Program-made: the position numbers and the translations under genes
Shown here: positions 8,933-18,076 of the stretch, one piece after another
Layout: each line of letters opens with the position of its first letter
Numbering within the stretch: the stretch's first letter is position 1
The notes under the pieces: generated by a model
What the model saw: only the letters and a program-made list of their open reading frames with translations
The model's database searches: none
Told to the model about the DNA's origin: nothing
Source of the DNA: Bacillota bacterium
GTDB taxonomy: Bacteria; Bacillota; Clostridia; Acetivibrionales; DTU013
Reading direction: 5' to 3'
Assembly (NCBI GenBank): GCA_023412915.1
Contig: JAEZRE010000010.1
Span: 42,651-106,650 of the forward strand
DNA: 64,000 bases

Positions 8933-10559
8933 ATGAAAAAGGTCGTTCCGTTTCTCATTGCGTTTCCGGCTCTGCTTTTGGTCTTTGTTTTCAAAGTGAT
9001 ACCGGCTTTCTATACGGTTATGATTTCAACGAAGGAATACAATATTTTTGAAGGTATGTTCGGCAGTAAATCTGTTGGCATGGCTGCATACTCTGAGCTT
9101 TTCAACCAGGAAGGGTTTTCGGGCGTGATCCGGAATACTGCTACACTTGGTACGCTGTCGATTATCCTGACCTGTATTCTTGCCGCGGTGCTGATAATCT
9201 GCATTTCAAAACTGCGCTGGGTATGGCTGAAGACGGCGTCCATTGCCGTATTGGCCATACCTGCCTTCATACCCGTAACATCATTCGTCTGGGTATTCGG
9301 CAGCGCGTTCTCCGCTCAGTCGGGCTTCATAACAAGGCTGTTCACATCTCCGGGGGCTCAGCCCAGGCTGCTTTTTGCGGAACCCGCGCTGTATCCGTTT
9401 TTATTCGCAATCATGGACTCCTTGAGAAGTGTTTTTATTCCGGTCATCATAGGAGTGCTTGTCTGTGAGTACGGCGAACGACTGGATTTTTGGGAGGATA
9501 GGGTTTGTAATCATAGGGTATGTCGCAGCGAGGGCGACAATGCTCATGTCCCCCGATATCGAAAATATATTGAACTCATCGAATCCATTGATCGTCAATA
9601 CCTCGGAGGTTTTGGATTCGCTTCAATACAGGACGGGATTCGCTTTAATGCAATACAGCTCCGCCGGCGCGGTTTGGGTGTTGAAAACGATAATTCAGCT
9701 GATTATAAATATCGCAGTCTTTTTTGTACTGTATTCGCTTATGCCCTCCGTCACCAGGGCAGTCGACCGGCTTTCGAAAAAGGCCGGGAGCGTATCTGTC
9801 ACAATAGCAGGCGTGATAGGATATTTACTTTTTGCAGCCGGCTCGATTACTATGGTGATACTCACGTTCATACCGGCGTCGGGTAGACTGTGGGAAGGGA
9901 TTAAGATATTGCTTTCGGACAGGATTTTCGTTTTGTCTTTTGTTAATAGCCTGATATACAGTATTTTGGGTTGCATTATATACGGTTTTACGGCATTCAT
10001 GCTGGCATGCCCGCTGAGTACCGGTTCAAAGGCATATTCCTTTCTATTGGTCATTCTTCTTTCACTTACAAACAATTTCATTGGAGAGTATCTGTTTTTC
10101 AGAAGTTTAGGTATGTTCGATACTGCGCTTCCCGTGATAATAAGCTCGGGACTATCGATAACGGGGGCATTTGCCCTGCATTTCTGCGTTTGTGCGAAAT
10201 TAAAACAATGTTCCTTTGAATTTGCCGATTATGTCAAGGCATCCCTTTTACCGCTGCTTACGCTTGTTATAATAGCCTTTATCGTAAATTGGGGCGGATA
10301 TTTGTACCAAATGATTTATACAGCCCGTGCCGATCATTATGGAATAGGGATGTACGGCAGAATGCTGCTTTATGGAGGACTCGGCGCGGCAACGCAGAAC
10401 GCATCGGCAGGTGAAACCGTACAGCTCGATCCCGCGGTTATAAAATCAGCCTTCGTTTTCCTCTCCTCCATAGTACCTGCCGTGCTTGGAGCGATAATTA
10501 TAGCCCTGAACAAATTCCTGCCGTTGACCGCGTTTACGGCACAGGTAAGGAAGGGCTGA
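8933..10559 (+). pseudogene. Frameshifted fused double ABC transporter permease (sugar type)
   Basis: One gene read in two frames. From ATG 8933 the first frame encodes a signal-anchor and about five membrane segments up to ...PVIIGVLV near 9470. The same membrane protein continues in the next frame from about 9460 (ANDWIFGRIGFVIIGYVAAR) to the stop at 10559. The total span of 1627 nt is 3n+1, consistent with a single extra base around 9455-9480. The first half resembles LplB/MalF-type permeases (MSPDIENIL..., then NTSEVLDSLQYR and the final helix). The second half (about 190 residues onwards from 9780) resembles the partner permease, so two permease domains appear fused. No ATPase or binding protein is adjacent. 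It could be a true pseudogene or a sequencing error. Confidence 0.7.
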
Positions 10560-10597
10560 GGCCCAGGCTGCGCAATAAATACCGGAGGTAAGCTCTA

Positions 10598-11875
10598 TTG
10601 GAAAAAGTCAAAAAATACAGTGCGGAAACATTCGATTTGATGCAATATTTCTACGGCTCCGTTCATGATCCGCTAATTCACTGCCTGATTCGCCTTTCAG
10701 TACACATTGACGAGATGCTGCTCAAAAAAGCAGTTACCTTGTCGCTGGCGGCTATTCCAATGATACGCTGCTGCTTTGACAGCTCGTCGAGGCGCCCGGC
10801 CTGGAAAGATAATGGCTTTACAGGGGATGATATTGTACGCATGTTTCCCTGCGAGGCCGATGATACCGGGCAAAGCATGGGGCTCCTTGTTTCAACGATA
10901 GATATTGCACACGAACCGCAGTTAAGGATCAATGTGATCAGGGGTAAGGAGAGCGGCGATACGCTTTGTTTGGTCATTAACCATATGGTGTGCGACGGTT
11001 CCGGCTTCAAAGAATATATCTACCTGCTCTGCGAGCTTTATACGAAATTGTTGAATGATGTGGAATACAAACCGGATCCGAAATTTTATCCGAGAGGCGC
11101 CGGACAGCTTTTTAAAGGTATAGGAGCAGCGGAGAAGCTCGGCATTTTGTTCTCCAAATATGACCTTTCATGGCAGAGTCATAAAACCTCGATGAAGCTG
11201 GCAGGAGACACAAGCAACCCGTTTATTGTGACACGCCGCATTGAGAAAGCTGAGTTGGCTTCAATAAAAGCATATGCAAAGAGCATGGGCGCATCCGTAA
11301 ACGATATGTTTATGACGGCGTATATCAGATTGTTGAGCAGGAGGACAGGTAAAGAGAGGATTGTGATCCCATGCCCGGTGGATCTGAGAAAATATATCCC
11401 AAAAACTCAAAAGCATGGCATCTGTAATCTCACCAGCAATTATTGCTGTGATGTGACAGTCAGGGGTGAGGATTCGTTCCGTGATACACTGGCGGAGGTA
11501 TCCCGGCAAATGAAGCTGCAGAAAGACAGCAGCAAGTCTTTGAAATCTGTTATAATGCTGGAATTGGCTTTCCGAGTATTGCCATATCGCTTCCTTAAAA
11601 GAAATTTTGAAAAATTTTTTACAATCCCGGTTGTTTCCTATACCAACCTCGGCGTCATGGACGGACAACTGCTCAGGTTCGGGGATATAGACGTTACCGA
11701 AGCTTTCCTTACCGGAGCCATCAAATATGTGCCTTATTTTCAAGTAGCGGTCTCCACTTATGACGATTGCTGCACGTTAACCTGCAACCTGCACGGAACG
11801 CCCGGCGACAGGATATGGATAGAGAGCTTCCTTGAAGGACTGGCGAAAGAGCTTTTGGATCGTTCGGGGGAGTAG
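10598..11875 (+). CDS. Condensation-domain-like acyltransferase
   Basis: 425 residues with the chloramphenicol acetyltransferase/condensation fold. The catalytic HxxxDG motif is visible in NHMVCDGSG (about residues 128-136) and the latch region near 350 has SYTNLG (family S.xNxG/DFGWG region). The family includes alcohol acetyltransferases, PapA5 and free-standing NRPS condensation domains, which transfer acyl groups to alcohols, thiols or amines. The substrate cannot be named. There are no adenylation or carrier domains nearby, so it is probably stand-alone. The start codon is TTG 10598 with GGAGG at 10584-10588. It is followed by an HD-domain protein and an MFS exporter on the same strand, which may or may not be functionally linked. 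Confidence 0.7.
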   Translation: MEKVKKYSAETFDLMQYFYGSVHDPLIHCLIRLSVHIDEMLLKKAVTLSLAAIPMIRCCFDSSSRRPAWKDNGFTGDDIVRMFPCEADDTGQSMGLLVSTIDIAHEPQLRINVIRGKESGDTLCLVINHMVCDGSGFKEYIYLLCELYTKLLNDVEYKPDPKFYPRGAGQLFKGIGAAEKLGILFSKYDLSWQSHKTSMKLAGDTSNPFIVTRRIEKAELASIKAYAKSMGASVNDMFMTAYIRLLSRRTGKERIVIPCPVDLRKYIPKTQKHGICNLTSNYCCDVTVRGEDSFRDTLAEVSRQMKLQKDSSKSLKSVIMLELAFRVLPYRFLKRNFEKFFTIPVVSYTNLGVMDGQLLRFGDIDVTEAFLTGAIKYVPYFQVAVSTYDDCCTLTCNLHGTPGDRIWIESFLEGLAKELLDRSGE

Positions 11876-11950
11876 CTCTATTGAAACAGTGTGTTTATTT
11901 GAGTTATTATTATAGGAGTCTTTATTAAAGCTAAAGAAAGTGTGATAAAA

Positions 11951-12538
11951 ATGAACAGCGATAAACCGACACGAGAATATGCATTTGATGTTTTCAAAAA
12001 GTACAACAAAAGCGACAGCCTTATTAAGCATGCATTGTCAGTTGAAGCCGTGATGAGGCACTTGGCGGAACTGCTTGACGAGGACCCCGAAAAATGGGGC
12101 ATAATAGGCCTGCTGCACGATATAGATTATGAGCTGTATCCACAGGAGCATTGTGTCAAAGCCGTCGATATACTTCTCGAGAACGGATTTGCCGACGACT
12201 ATATTCATGCTGTGGTAAGCCACGGTTATGGCATTTGCAGCAAGGTTGAGCCGACGGCAAGGATGGAGAAGGTTCTGTACACTATCGACGAGCTTACGGG
12301 ACTGGTCACAGCCACGGCTTTGATGAGGCCGAGCAGGAGCGTTCTTGACACCGAGACGAAGTCGGTTATGAAAAAGTGGAAACAGAAGAGCTTCGCCGCA
12401 GGCGTCAACAGGGAGCTCATAGAGGAGGGCGCAAGGATGCTCGGAATGGAGCTCGAATTCATTGTTGAAGAGACCATAAACGGGATGCGTAAGGCTGCCG
12501 ACAGCATTGGCCTGAAGGGCGAGCCGAACGGCCAATAA
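11951..12538 (+). CDS. HD-domain hydrolase-like protein
   Basis: A 195-residue (198 from GTG 11942) single HD domain. The metal-binding His is in KHALSVEAVMRHLAE, and the HD pair in LLHDIDYELYP is followed by a conserved-looking SHGYG segment. Such short HD proteins act on nucleotides or phosphate esters; the substrate is unknown. ATG 11951 is chosen over GTG 11942 for codon strength, although the ribosome site is poor for both. It lies 75 bp after the acyltransferase gene and 77 bp before the MFS gene, so co-transcription is plausible. Confidence 0.75.
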   Translation: MNSDKPTREYAFDVFKKYNKSDSLIKHALSVEAVMRHLAELLDEDPEKWGIIGLLHDIDYELYPQEHCVKAVDILLENGFADDYIHAVVSHGYGICSKVEPTARMEKVLYTIDELTGLVTATALMRPSRSVLDTETKSVMKKWKQKSFAAGVNRELIEEGARMLGMELEFIVEETINGMRKAADSIGLKGEPNGQ

Positions 12539-12615
12539 AATATTGTGAATCAGAAAATTACTATAGGATAAGGGGAGTCCAAAAAGTGTGAACGGTGGAC
12601 TCGTAACAGGGAAAA

Positions 12616-14058
12616 ATGGATACTAGAAAACGAAATATTACCGTAGCAATAACAGTCGCAATGTTCCTGGGAGCTGTGGAAGGGACGGTCGTCACTACCG
12701 CGGTCCCGACCATTGTCAAGGAACTGAGCGGCTTTGAACTGATAAGCTGGGTCTTTTCAATATACCTTCTGACGTCTGCCGTTTCCATCCCCATTTGCGG
12801 CAAGCTCTGTGACCTGTATGGCAGGAAAAACATACTTACCGTCGGGATAGTAATCTTTCTGGCAGGCAGTACGATGTGCGGCCTGTCGTCAAGCATGTAC
12901 GAACTGGTTGCTTTTCGCGCCCTGCAGGGGATAGGAGCGGGGGCGATATTTACCGTGACCTTTACCATAGTGGGCGATGTTTTCGAGCTTGAGGAGCGTG
13001 CAAAGGTGCAGGGCTGGATGAGTTCCACCTGGGGGGTGGCAAGCCTTGTCGGGCCTTTTGTCGGCGGCTTCCTGATCGACAATCTTTCGTGGCACTGGAT
13101 CTTTTTTATAAACATACCCTTCGGTGTATTGTCGATAATACTTCTGCAGAGGAATCTTAAGGAAAGCTTCGCAAGAGAGAGGCACAGGATAGATGCTGCT
13201 GGCTCGGTATTATTGTCGGCTGGCATAATTGCTCTTTTATACGGATTTTTGATGTTCGGGGAAAACGACTTTGCCACGTTGGCATCTCTGCTGGTTTCCG
13301 CCGGCTTTCTGGCTGTTTTCTATGTTGTTGAAAAAAAGGCCGGGGAACCGATCGTACCTTTCGATGTCTTCACAAAAACCAACACGATCGTGAATATAGT
13401 CAGTTTTCTGGCTTCTGCAGTGTTGATAGCCATCAATGTATACATGCCCCTGTACATACAAAATGTACTCGGCTTGAGTGCCACGGTGTCGGGCCTTACT
13501 ATGGCGCCCATGTCCGTGACCTGGCTGCTGGCATCGGTGTATGTGGGGAAAGCCATTCCGAGGTTCGGTGAGAAGGCGGTAATAGCGGTTTCGTCGCTGG
13601 TGGTCGCGGCGAGCTGCCTCCTGCTGCCTACGCTTGGCCTGAATTCCCCGCTGTTTCTGGTAATCGTATATACATCGGTGATGGGTTTAGGCTTCGGGGC
13701 CGGCTTTACGACGCTTACGATAGTCGTACAGATGTCGGTGGACTACAATAAACGCGGGGCCGCCACGGCTTCCAACTCTTTGGTCCGAACGCTGGGGCAG
13801 ACGATAGGGATCAGTATTTTCGGAAGCGTTTTCAACCTGGCGATAGTGAATTATCTGACCGGGGTCGGAATCCGGGGAGTGGACGCCGGAAACCTGTATT
13901 CCACGACCGATATCAACAACGCGGCTTACCTGGAGCAGGTCAGATCGTCCCAGGTTTCGGGGCTTCATATCATTTATGCCGCAATGATCCTCATCGCGCT
14001 GGCCAGTCTTATCTTATCCTTCATGCTCCCTAAAAATCAAACTGCCGAACCCGGGTAA
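12616..14058 (+). CDS. MFS exporter, DHA2 (EmrB/QacA) family, 14 membrane segments
   Basis: 480 residues. The proton-antiport motif A (GKLCDLYGRKN, about 55-65) and the antiporter motif C (WGVASLVGPFVGG, about 138) are clear, and hydropathy suggests 14 helices as in EmrB/QacA drug:H+ antiporters. It exports hydrophobic compounds; the native substrate is unknown. The N-terminus (about residues 20-32, GAVEGTVVTTAVP) corresponds to the motif D1 region, with Glu in place of the common Asp. It may export a product of neighbouring acyltransferase or SDR activity, but this is only positional. Confidence 0.9.
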   Translation: MDTRKRNITVAITVAMFLGAVEGTVVTTAVPTIVKELSGFELISWVFSIYLLTSAVSIPICGKLCDLYGRKNILTVGIVIFLAGSTMCGLSSSMYELVAFRALQGIGAGAIFTVTFTIVGDVFELEERAKVQGWMSSTWGVASLVGPFVGGFLIDNLSWHWIFFINIPFGVLSIILLQRNLKESFARERHRIDAAGSVLLSAGIIALLYGFLMFGENDFATLASLLVSAGFLAVFYVVEKKAGEPIVPFDVFTKTNTIVNIVSFLASAVLIAINVYMPLYIQNVLGLSATVSGLTMAPMSVTWLLASVYVGKAIPRFGEKAVIAVSSLVVAASCLLLPTLGLNSPLFLVIVYTSVMGLGFGAGFTTLTIVVQMSVDYNKRGAATASNSLVRTLGQTIGISIFGSVFNLAIVNYLTGVGIRGVDAGNLYSTTDINNAAYLEQVRSSQVSGLHIIYAAMILIALASLILSFMLPKNQTAEPG

Positions 14059-14106
14059 AGGATATAATATCATCAGAAACAATGGAGCGGTGGAAAGGAG
14101 ACAAAC

Positions 14107-14820
14107 ATGTTCACTGACAAGGTGGTAGTCGTGACCGGAGGCGCCAATGGCATTGGAAAGGTCATATGTGACGAGTTTGAAAAGCAGGGAGCACACGTCT
14201 GCATTATCGATAAGGAACCCAATGCGTACTTTATCGGAGATATAGCCGACGAGAGCTCCCTACGGGCATTTTCGGAAAAGGTCCTAGCCGAATACGGCAG
14301 GGTAGATTGCCTCATAAACAATGCATGCCTTACGCGGGGCGGGATCGAAAACTGTTCATACGAGGATTTCAACTATGTCCTGCGCACAGGGGTCTCTGCT
14401 CCTTTCATGCTGGCGAAGTTGTTCAGGGAACACTTCAGCGATGAAGCGGCGATCGTAAATATATCTTCGAGCAGGGACAGGATGAGCCAGCCGAATACGG
14501 AAAGCTACACTGCGGCGAAAGGCGGAATAGCGGCGCTGACCCATGCGCTGGCAGTAAGCCTGTCCGGCAGGGTAAGGGTCAACTCCATAAGCCCCGGCTG
14601 GATAGAAACGCAGGGAAACGAATTACATGGGGCTGATAAAACGCAGCATCCCGCAGGCAGGGTAGGGAACCCTCTGGATATAGCCAATATGGCGCTGTAC
14701 CTTTGCAGTGAAAAGGCGGGCTTCATTACAGGAGAAAATATATCTGTGGACGGCGGGATGACAAAGCTCATGATATACCACAACGACTACGGCTGGACAT
14801 ATGACGGCGGCGAAAAATAA
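14107..14820 (+). CDS. Short-chain dehydrogenase/reductase
   Basis: 237 residues of the classical SDR family, NAD(P)-dependent oxidoreductases. The nucleotide-binding TGGANGIGK motif is at residues 10-18, NNA at about 71-73, the catalytic Ser in NISSS near 120 and the YTAAK catalytic Tyr/Lys motif near 138. The C-terminal GENISVDGGM is the typical end of the fold. The first acidic residue after beta-2 (IIDKE) suggests NAD preference (inference). AAAGGAG lies 5' of the ATG. The gene ends at a strong hairpin terminator. Confidence 0.9.
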   Translation: MFTDKVVVVTGGANGIGKVICDEFEKQGAHVCIIDKEPNAYFIGDIADESSLRAFSEKVLAEYGRVDCLINNACLTRGGIENCSYEDFNYVLRTGVSAPFMLAKLFREHFSDEAAIVNISSSRDRMSQPNTESYTAAKGGIAALTHALAVSLSGRVRVNSISPGWIETQGNELHGADKTQHPAGRVGNPLDIANMALYLCSEKAGFITGENISVDGGMTKLMIYHNDYGWTYDGGEK

Positions 14821-14846
14821 CGGCTTTATAAAGCCGCTTTGTTATT
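14816..14846 (+). terminator. Rho-independent terminator after SDR
   Basis: A perfect palindrome CGGCTTTATAAAGCCG (14821-14836) flanked by AATAAC/GTTATT and followed by TTTTAA starts right at the SDR stop codon. Confidence 0.8.
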
Positions 14847-14902
14847 TTAATTCACTCAATATGGGTAAAATACTCATAAATACATAAAAGGGGTATATCC
14901 AT

Positions 14903-16147
14903 ATGAGTGAAGAAATCAACAACCGCAAATACCGCCAGGAAGTTATAAAAGATGTGATTTCGCAGCTCCATGCCGGAAAAAGCGTGGATGAAGTAAAAGG
15001 CAAATTCGATGAAGTATTCGGGAACGTTTCCGTCAATGAGATAACTCAGGCGGAGCAGGCGCTTATCGCCGACGGTCTGCCGGTCGAAGAGATTCAGCGC
15101 CTCTGCGACGTACACGCCGCGGTGTTCAAAGGTTCGATCGAGGAGATACATCAGCCTGCCGACCCGACGGAGATACCGGGACATCCGGTAAACATCCTGA
15201 AGGCGGAAAACCGCGCTATCCAAAGGCTGATAGAAAATATGGGCGCTCAGCTCTCCGCGGCCAAAGAAACAGGCATCGGCAAGGAACTCGTCGATAATTT
15301 CGAAAAGTTGGGCGAGCTTGACCGTCATTATCTTAAGAAGGAGAACCTGCTGTTCCCGTTTATGGAGAAGTACGGTATAACTGCGCCTCCGAAAGTGATG
15401 TGGGGCGTTGATGACCAGATACGCGGCAAGCTGAAGGAAGTCAAAGACTTGTTGAAAGGGAATGCCGGTTTCGATTTTTTCAGGGATAAGGCGGATGATC
15501 TGCTTACAAGCATAGGTGAAATGATATTCAAGGAAGAGAACATAATGCTGCCCATGCTGCTCGAAAATCTGACACAGGACGAATGGAGGCTCGTTGCGGA
15601 CGGCAGCGGAGAATTCGGCTATTGCCTGCTTCCAAGGGCGCCGGTATGGAAGGCCTCGGATCGCGGCGAACAGGCTTCAAATGCTGAAAACGGCACAAGC
15701 AACACAGGAGAAGACGCCGGGGGCAAGGATACTGTCGGGGTGGCGAAATTTCCAACCGGCGAATTGAAAACCGAAGAACTTGTCCGGATGCTTGACACTC
15801 TGCCGATAGACATAACGTTCGTGGATAGGAACGACTCCGTCAAATACTTCTCCCAGAATGCGGAGAGGATATTTCCGAGGGTAAAGGCCATAATCGGCAG
15901 GAAGGTCGGCGCCTGTCATCCTCCGGCGAGCGTGCACATAGTGGAAGGCATAGTAAACGATTTCAAGGCCGGGAAAAAGGACCATGAGGATTTCTGGATA
16001 AACATGGGCGGAAGGTATGTATACATAAGGTACTTTGCCGTCAGGGGAGATAACGGGGAATACCTGGGAACGCTGGAAGTGACCCAGGATATCAAGCCGA
16101 TACAGGATATTGCCGGGGAAAAGCGTCTGGTATCTGAGCAGCAGTGA
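14903..16147 (+). CDS. DUF438 protein with hemerythrin-like and PAS domains
   Basis: 414 residues: N-terminal DUF438 (about 1-90), a hemerythrin-like helical bundle (about 95-240), a variable linker (about 255-285) and a C-terminal PAS domain (about 290-410) with the ...IDITFVDRNDSVKYFSQ... signature. Such proteins are presumed sensors of redox or oxygen-related signals in anaerobes. In the bundle the HYLKKENLLFP motif is intact, but the later His positions are replaced (MWGVDDQIR; IFKEENIMLP), leaving only two obvious His, so diiron binding is doubtful. No output domain is present. ATG 14903 is preceded by AAAAGGGG. Confidence 0.85.
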   Translation: MSEEINNRKYRQEVIKDVISQLHAGKSVDEVKGKFDEVFGNVSVNEITQAEQALIADGLPVEEIQRLCDVHAAVFKGSIEEIHQPADPTEIPGHPVNILKAENRAIQRLIENMGAQLSAAKETGIGKELVDNFEKLGELDRHYLKKENLLFPFMEKYGITAPPKVMWGVDDQIRGKLKEVKDLLKGNAGFDFFRDKADDLLTSIGEMIFKEENIMLPMLLENLTQDEWRLVADGSGEFGYCLLPRAPVWKASDRGEQASNAENGTSNTGEDAGGKDTVGVAKFPTGELKTEELVRMLDTLPIDITFVDRNDSVKYFSQNAERIFPRVKAIIGRKVGACHPPASVHIVEGIVNDFKAGKKDHEDFWINMGGRYVYIRYFAVRGDNGEYLGTLEVTQDIKPIQDIAGEKRLVSEQQ

Positions 16148-16181
16148 ACTAATTGGAATTGGTCGGAACTTCAGGGACGGG

Positions 16182-16211
16182 AACGGAGGGACGGTTCCAA
16201 CGCCCTCCGTT
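16182..16211. terminator. Bidirectional terminator between convergent genes
   Basis: AACGGAGGG (16182-16190) pairs exactly with CCCTCCGTT (16203-16211), located between the converging DUF438 and ABC permease genes. The loop contains GGGACGGTTCC, also found in an inverted-repeat element near 52.3 kb. Confidence 0.65.
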
Positions 16212-16217
16212 TCAACC

Positions 16218-17390
16218 TCATATATGCCTGAGCGCGTCTATCGGGTTCAGCCTGCTTGCCTTTCTCGCGGGCGCAAATCCGAAAACGATGCCAACTACGC
16301 TTGAGAAGCCGACTGCCAGGAGTACGGTCCAGATGGAAAACGGGAACATGAAGCCTATAAGCACCGCCGCCGCTGCAGCGATAAGCAGGCCGAAGACCAT
16401 TCCGATTATGCCTCCGAACAGCGAAATGAAGATGGATTCGATCAGGAACTGGAGCTGTATCCTTGAAGGCTCGGCCCCAAGCGCTTTCCTCAGACCGATT
16501 TCGGCCGTCCTTTCTGTTACCGATACGAGCATCATATTCATTATTCCAATACCGCCGACGATCAGGGAAATAGAGGCGATGCCTGCAAGCAGAAGCGACA
16601 TCAGGCCCGTTATATTTCCGAGAGTATTGATTATGTCCTGCATATTGTAAACTTTGAAGGTGTTTTCGTGGTAATTGAACGCCTGGTTAAGTACATCGTT
16701 TATGGAGGATATGATCTCATCCGCTCTGCTCGAATCCGCCATATATACCTCTACGCTTGCCACCGTACTGATGCCCAGATTGCTCATGGCAGCCGTGTAA
16801 GGAATCAGAACAGCGTCGTTTGTTGAGGTCGTGCTGAGCCCGCTCTGCTCTTTCAATACGCCAACTATGGTATATGAGCTGCCATTTATCAGCAATTTCC
16901 TGCCCAGAGGCTGAACGCCGAAAAACATATCCTGTTCTATCTGGCTGCCGATCACGGCTACGTGGTTTTTACAGTTCACGTCCAGTATATTGATACCTCT
17001 CCCCGTTTCGACAGTTTCAGCGTTCTTTTTGAAGTAATAGTCATTCTTGCCCTGGATCGAAACACCGGTTTCAACTTCCTTGCCGAATACAATCGACGAG
17101 CTTCCCGAGACAGTCGGAGAGACCCCACCCACGTATTCCAGCTTTGACAGCCTCTCAAGGTCCTCTGTGCTAAGACCCCTTTTCAAAGGTGTTCCTGCCG
17201 CCTGAATTATCAGCTTGTCGGCGCCAAGCGAGGATATCTGGCTCGTGATGCTTGAGGTTGCGCCCTGAACTATGCTTATCAGGGCTATTATTGAAGCTAT
17301 GCCGATAACTATGCCCAGGACGGTCAGAAAGGACCTCATCTTGTTATGGATGATGTTGCTCCAGGACATCTTTACGCTTTCTTTGAACAT
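16218..17390 (-). CDS. MacB-like ABC transporter permease (FtsX family)
   Basis: 390 residues with the MacB layout: one N-terminal helix (about 20-42), a large extracytoplasmic MacB_PCD domain (about 45-260) and three C-terminal helices containing the FtsX signature VTERTAEIGLRKALGA. It is the membrane component of a mechanotransmission-type exporter, probably dimeric. The ATPase gene upstream overlaps it by one base and the adaptor gene precedes that, so all three form one operon. In Gram-positives such systems export peptides or lipophilic toxins; no precursor peptide or regulator is seen next to it. Confidence 0.9.
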   Translation of the reverse strand: MFKESVKMSWSNIIHNKMRSFLTVLGIVIGIASIIALISIVQGATSSITSQISSLGADKLIIQAAGTPLKRGLSTEDLERLSKLEYVGGVSPTVSGSSSIVFGKEVETGVSIQGKNDYYFKKNAETVETGRGINILDVNCKNHVAVIGSQIEQDMFFGVQPLGRKLLINGSSYTIVGVLKEQSGLSTTSTNDAVLIPYTAAMSNLGISTVASVEVYMADSSRADEIISSINDVLNQAFNYHENTFKVYNMQDIINTLGNITGLMSLLLAGIASISLIVGGIGIMNMMLVSVTERTAEIGLRKALGAEPSRIQLQFLIESIFISLFGGIIGMVFGLLIAAAAAVLIGFMFPFSIWTVLLAVGFSSVVGIVFGFAPARKASRLNPIDALRHI

Positions 17391-18076
17391 CAGCTCAATT
17401 CTCCTTCGCTGAGCCGCCCGTCAAGGATATTCACTATCCGGCCGGCATGCTTTGCAATATTTATATCATGAGTGATCATAATAATGGTCCGGCCTTCGGA
17501 ATTGAGTTCTTCAAACAGCGACATTATCTGAAGGCCCGATTTTTGGTCGAGTGCGCCGGTAGGCTCGTCAGCCAGCAATATAGCCGGCTCAGTCACAACC
17601 GAACGCGCTATCGCCACACGCTGCTGCTGCCCGCCCGAAAGCTGGTTGGGGTAGCTCTTGAGCTTATCCGCCAAACCTACGCGTTCCAGAATGACCTCTG
17701 CCTTTTTTGCGCGTTCGGATGGCGGGATCTGTGAATATATCATGGGCAACTCGACATTTTCGAGCGCATTCAAGCGCGGAAGCAGCTGAAAACTCTGGAA
17801 TACGAAACCGATCTCCCTGTTGCGTATCCTGGCAAGCTCTCTTTCATCCAGTTCCTCTACGTTTTGCCCGTCGAGGATGTATCTGCCGCTCGTAGCGACA
17901 TCGAGACAGCCTATTATATTCATTAGCGTGGATTTGCCGGAACCGGAAGGGCCAAGGACCGAAACGAATTCGCCCTCTCTTACCTGCAGGTTTACATGGT
18001 CGAGCACCGTTTGCCCGGTCTCACCTACATAATAGCATTTGACTATGTCCTGCATGTTGAGAATATCTTTCATCAA
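17390..18076 (-). CDS. ABC transporter ATP-binding protein (MacB/LolD type)
   Basis: 228 residues. Walker A GPSGSGKST (about 40-48), Q-loop, signature LSGGQQQRVAIARS (about 145), Walker B ILLADEPTGALD and the H-loop ITHD are all intact, so it should hydrolyse ATP. It pairs with the downstream FtsX-type permease, whose start codon shares one base with its stop. The start overlaps the end of the adaptor gene by four bases (ATGA), a mark of translational coupling. Confidence 0.93.
   Translation of the reverse strand: MMKDILNMQDIVKCYYVGETGQTVLDHVNLQVREGEFVSVLGPSGSGKSTLMNIIGCLDVATSGRYILDGQNVEELDERELARIRNREIGFVFQSFQLLPRLNALENVELPMIYSQIPPSERAKKAEVILERVGLADKLKSYPNQLSGGQQQRVAIARSVVTEPAILLADEPTGALDQKSGLQIMSLFEELNSEGRTIIMITHDINIAKHAGRIVNILDGRLSEGELS

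Noticed and set aside
9459..10559. A separate gene starting with TTG 9459 for the second permease part
   Set aside because: There is no ribosome site and its first residues continue the membrane protein of the preceding frame, so it is one frameshifted gene.
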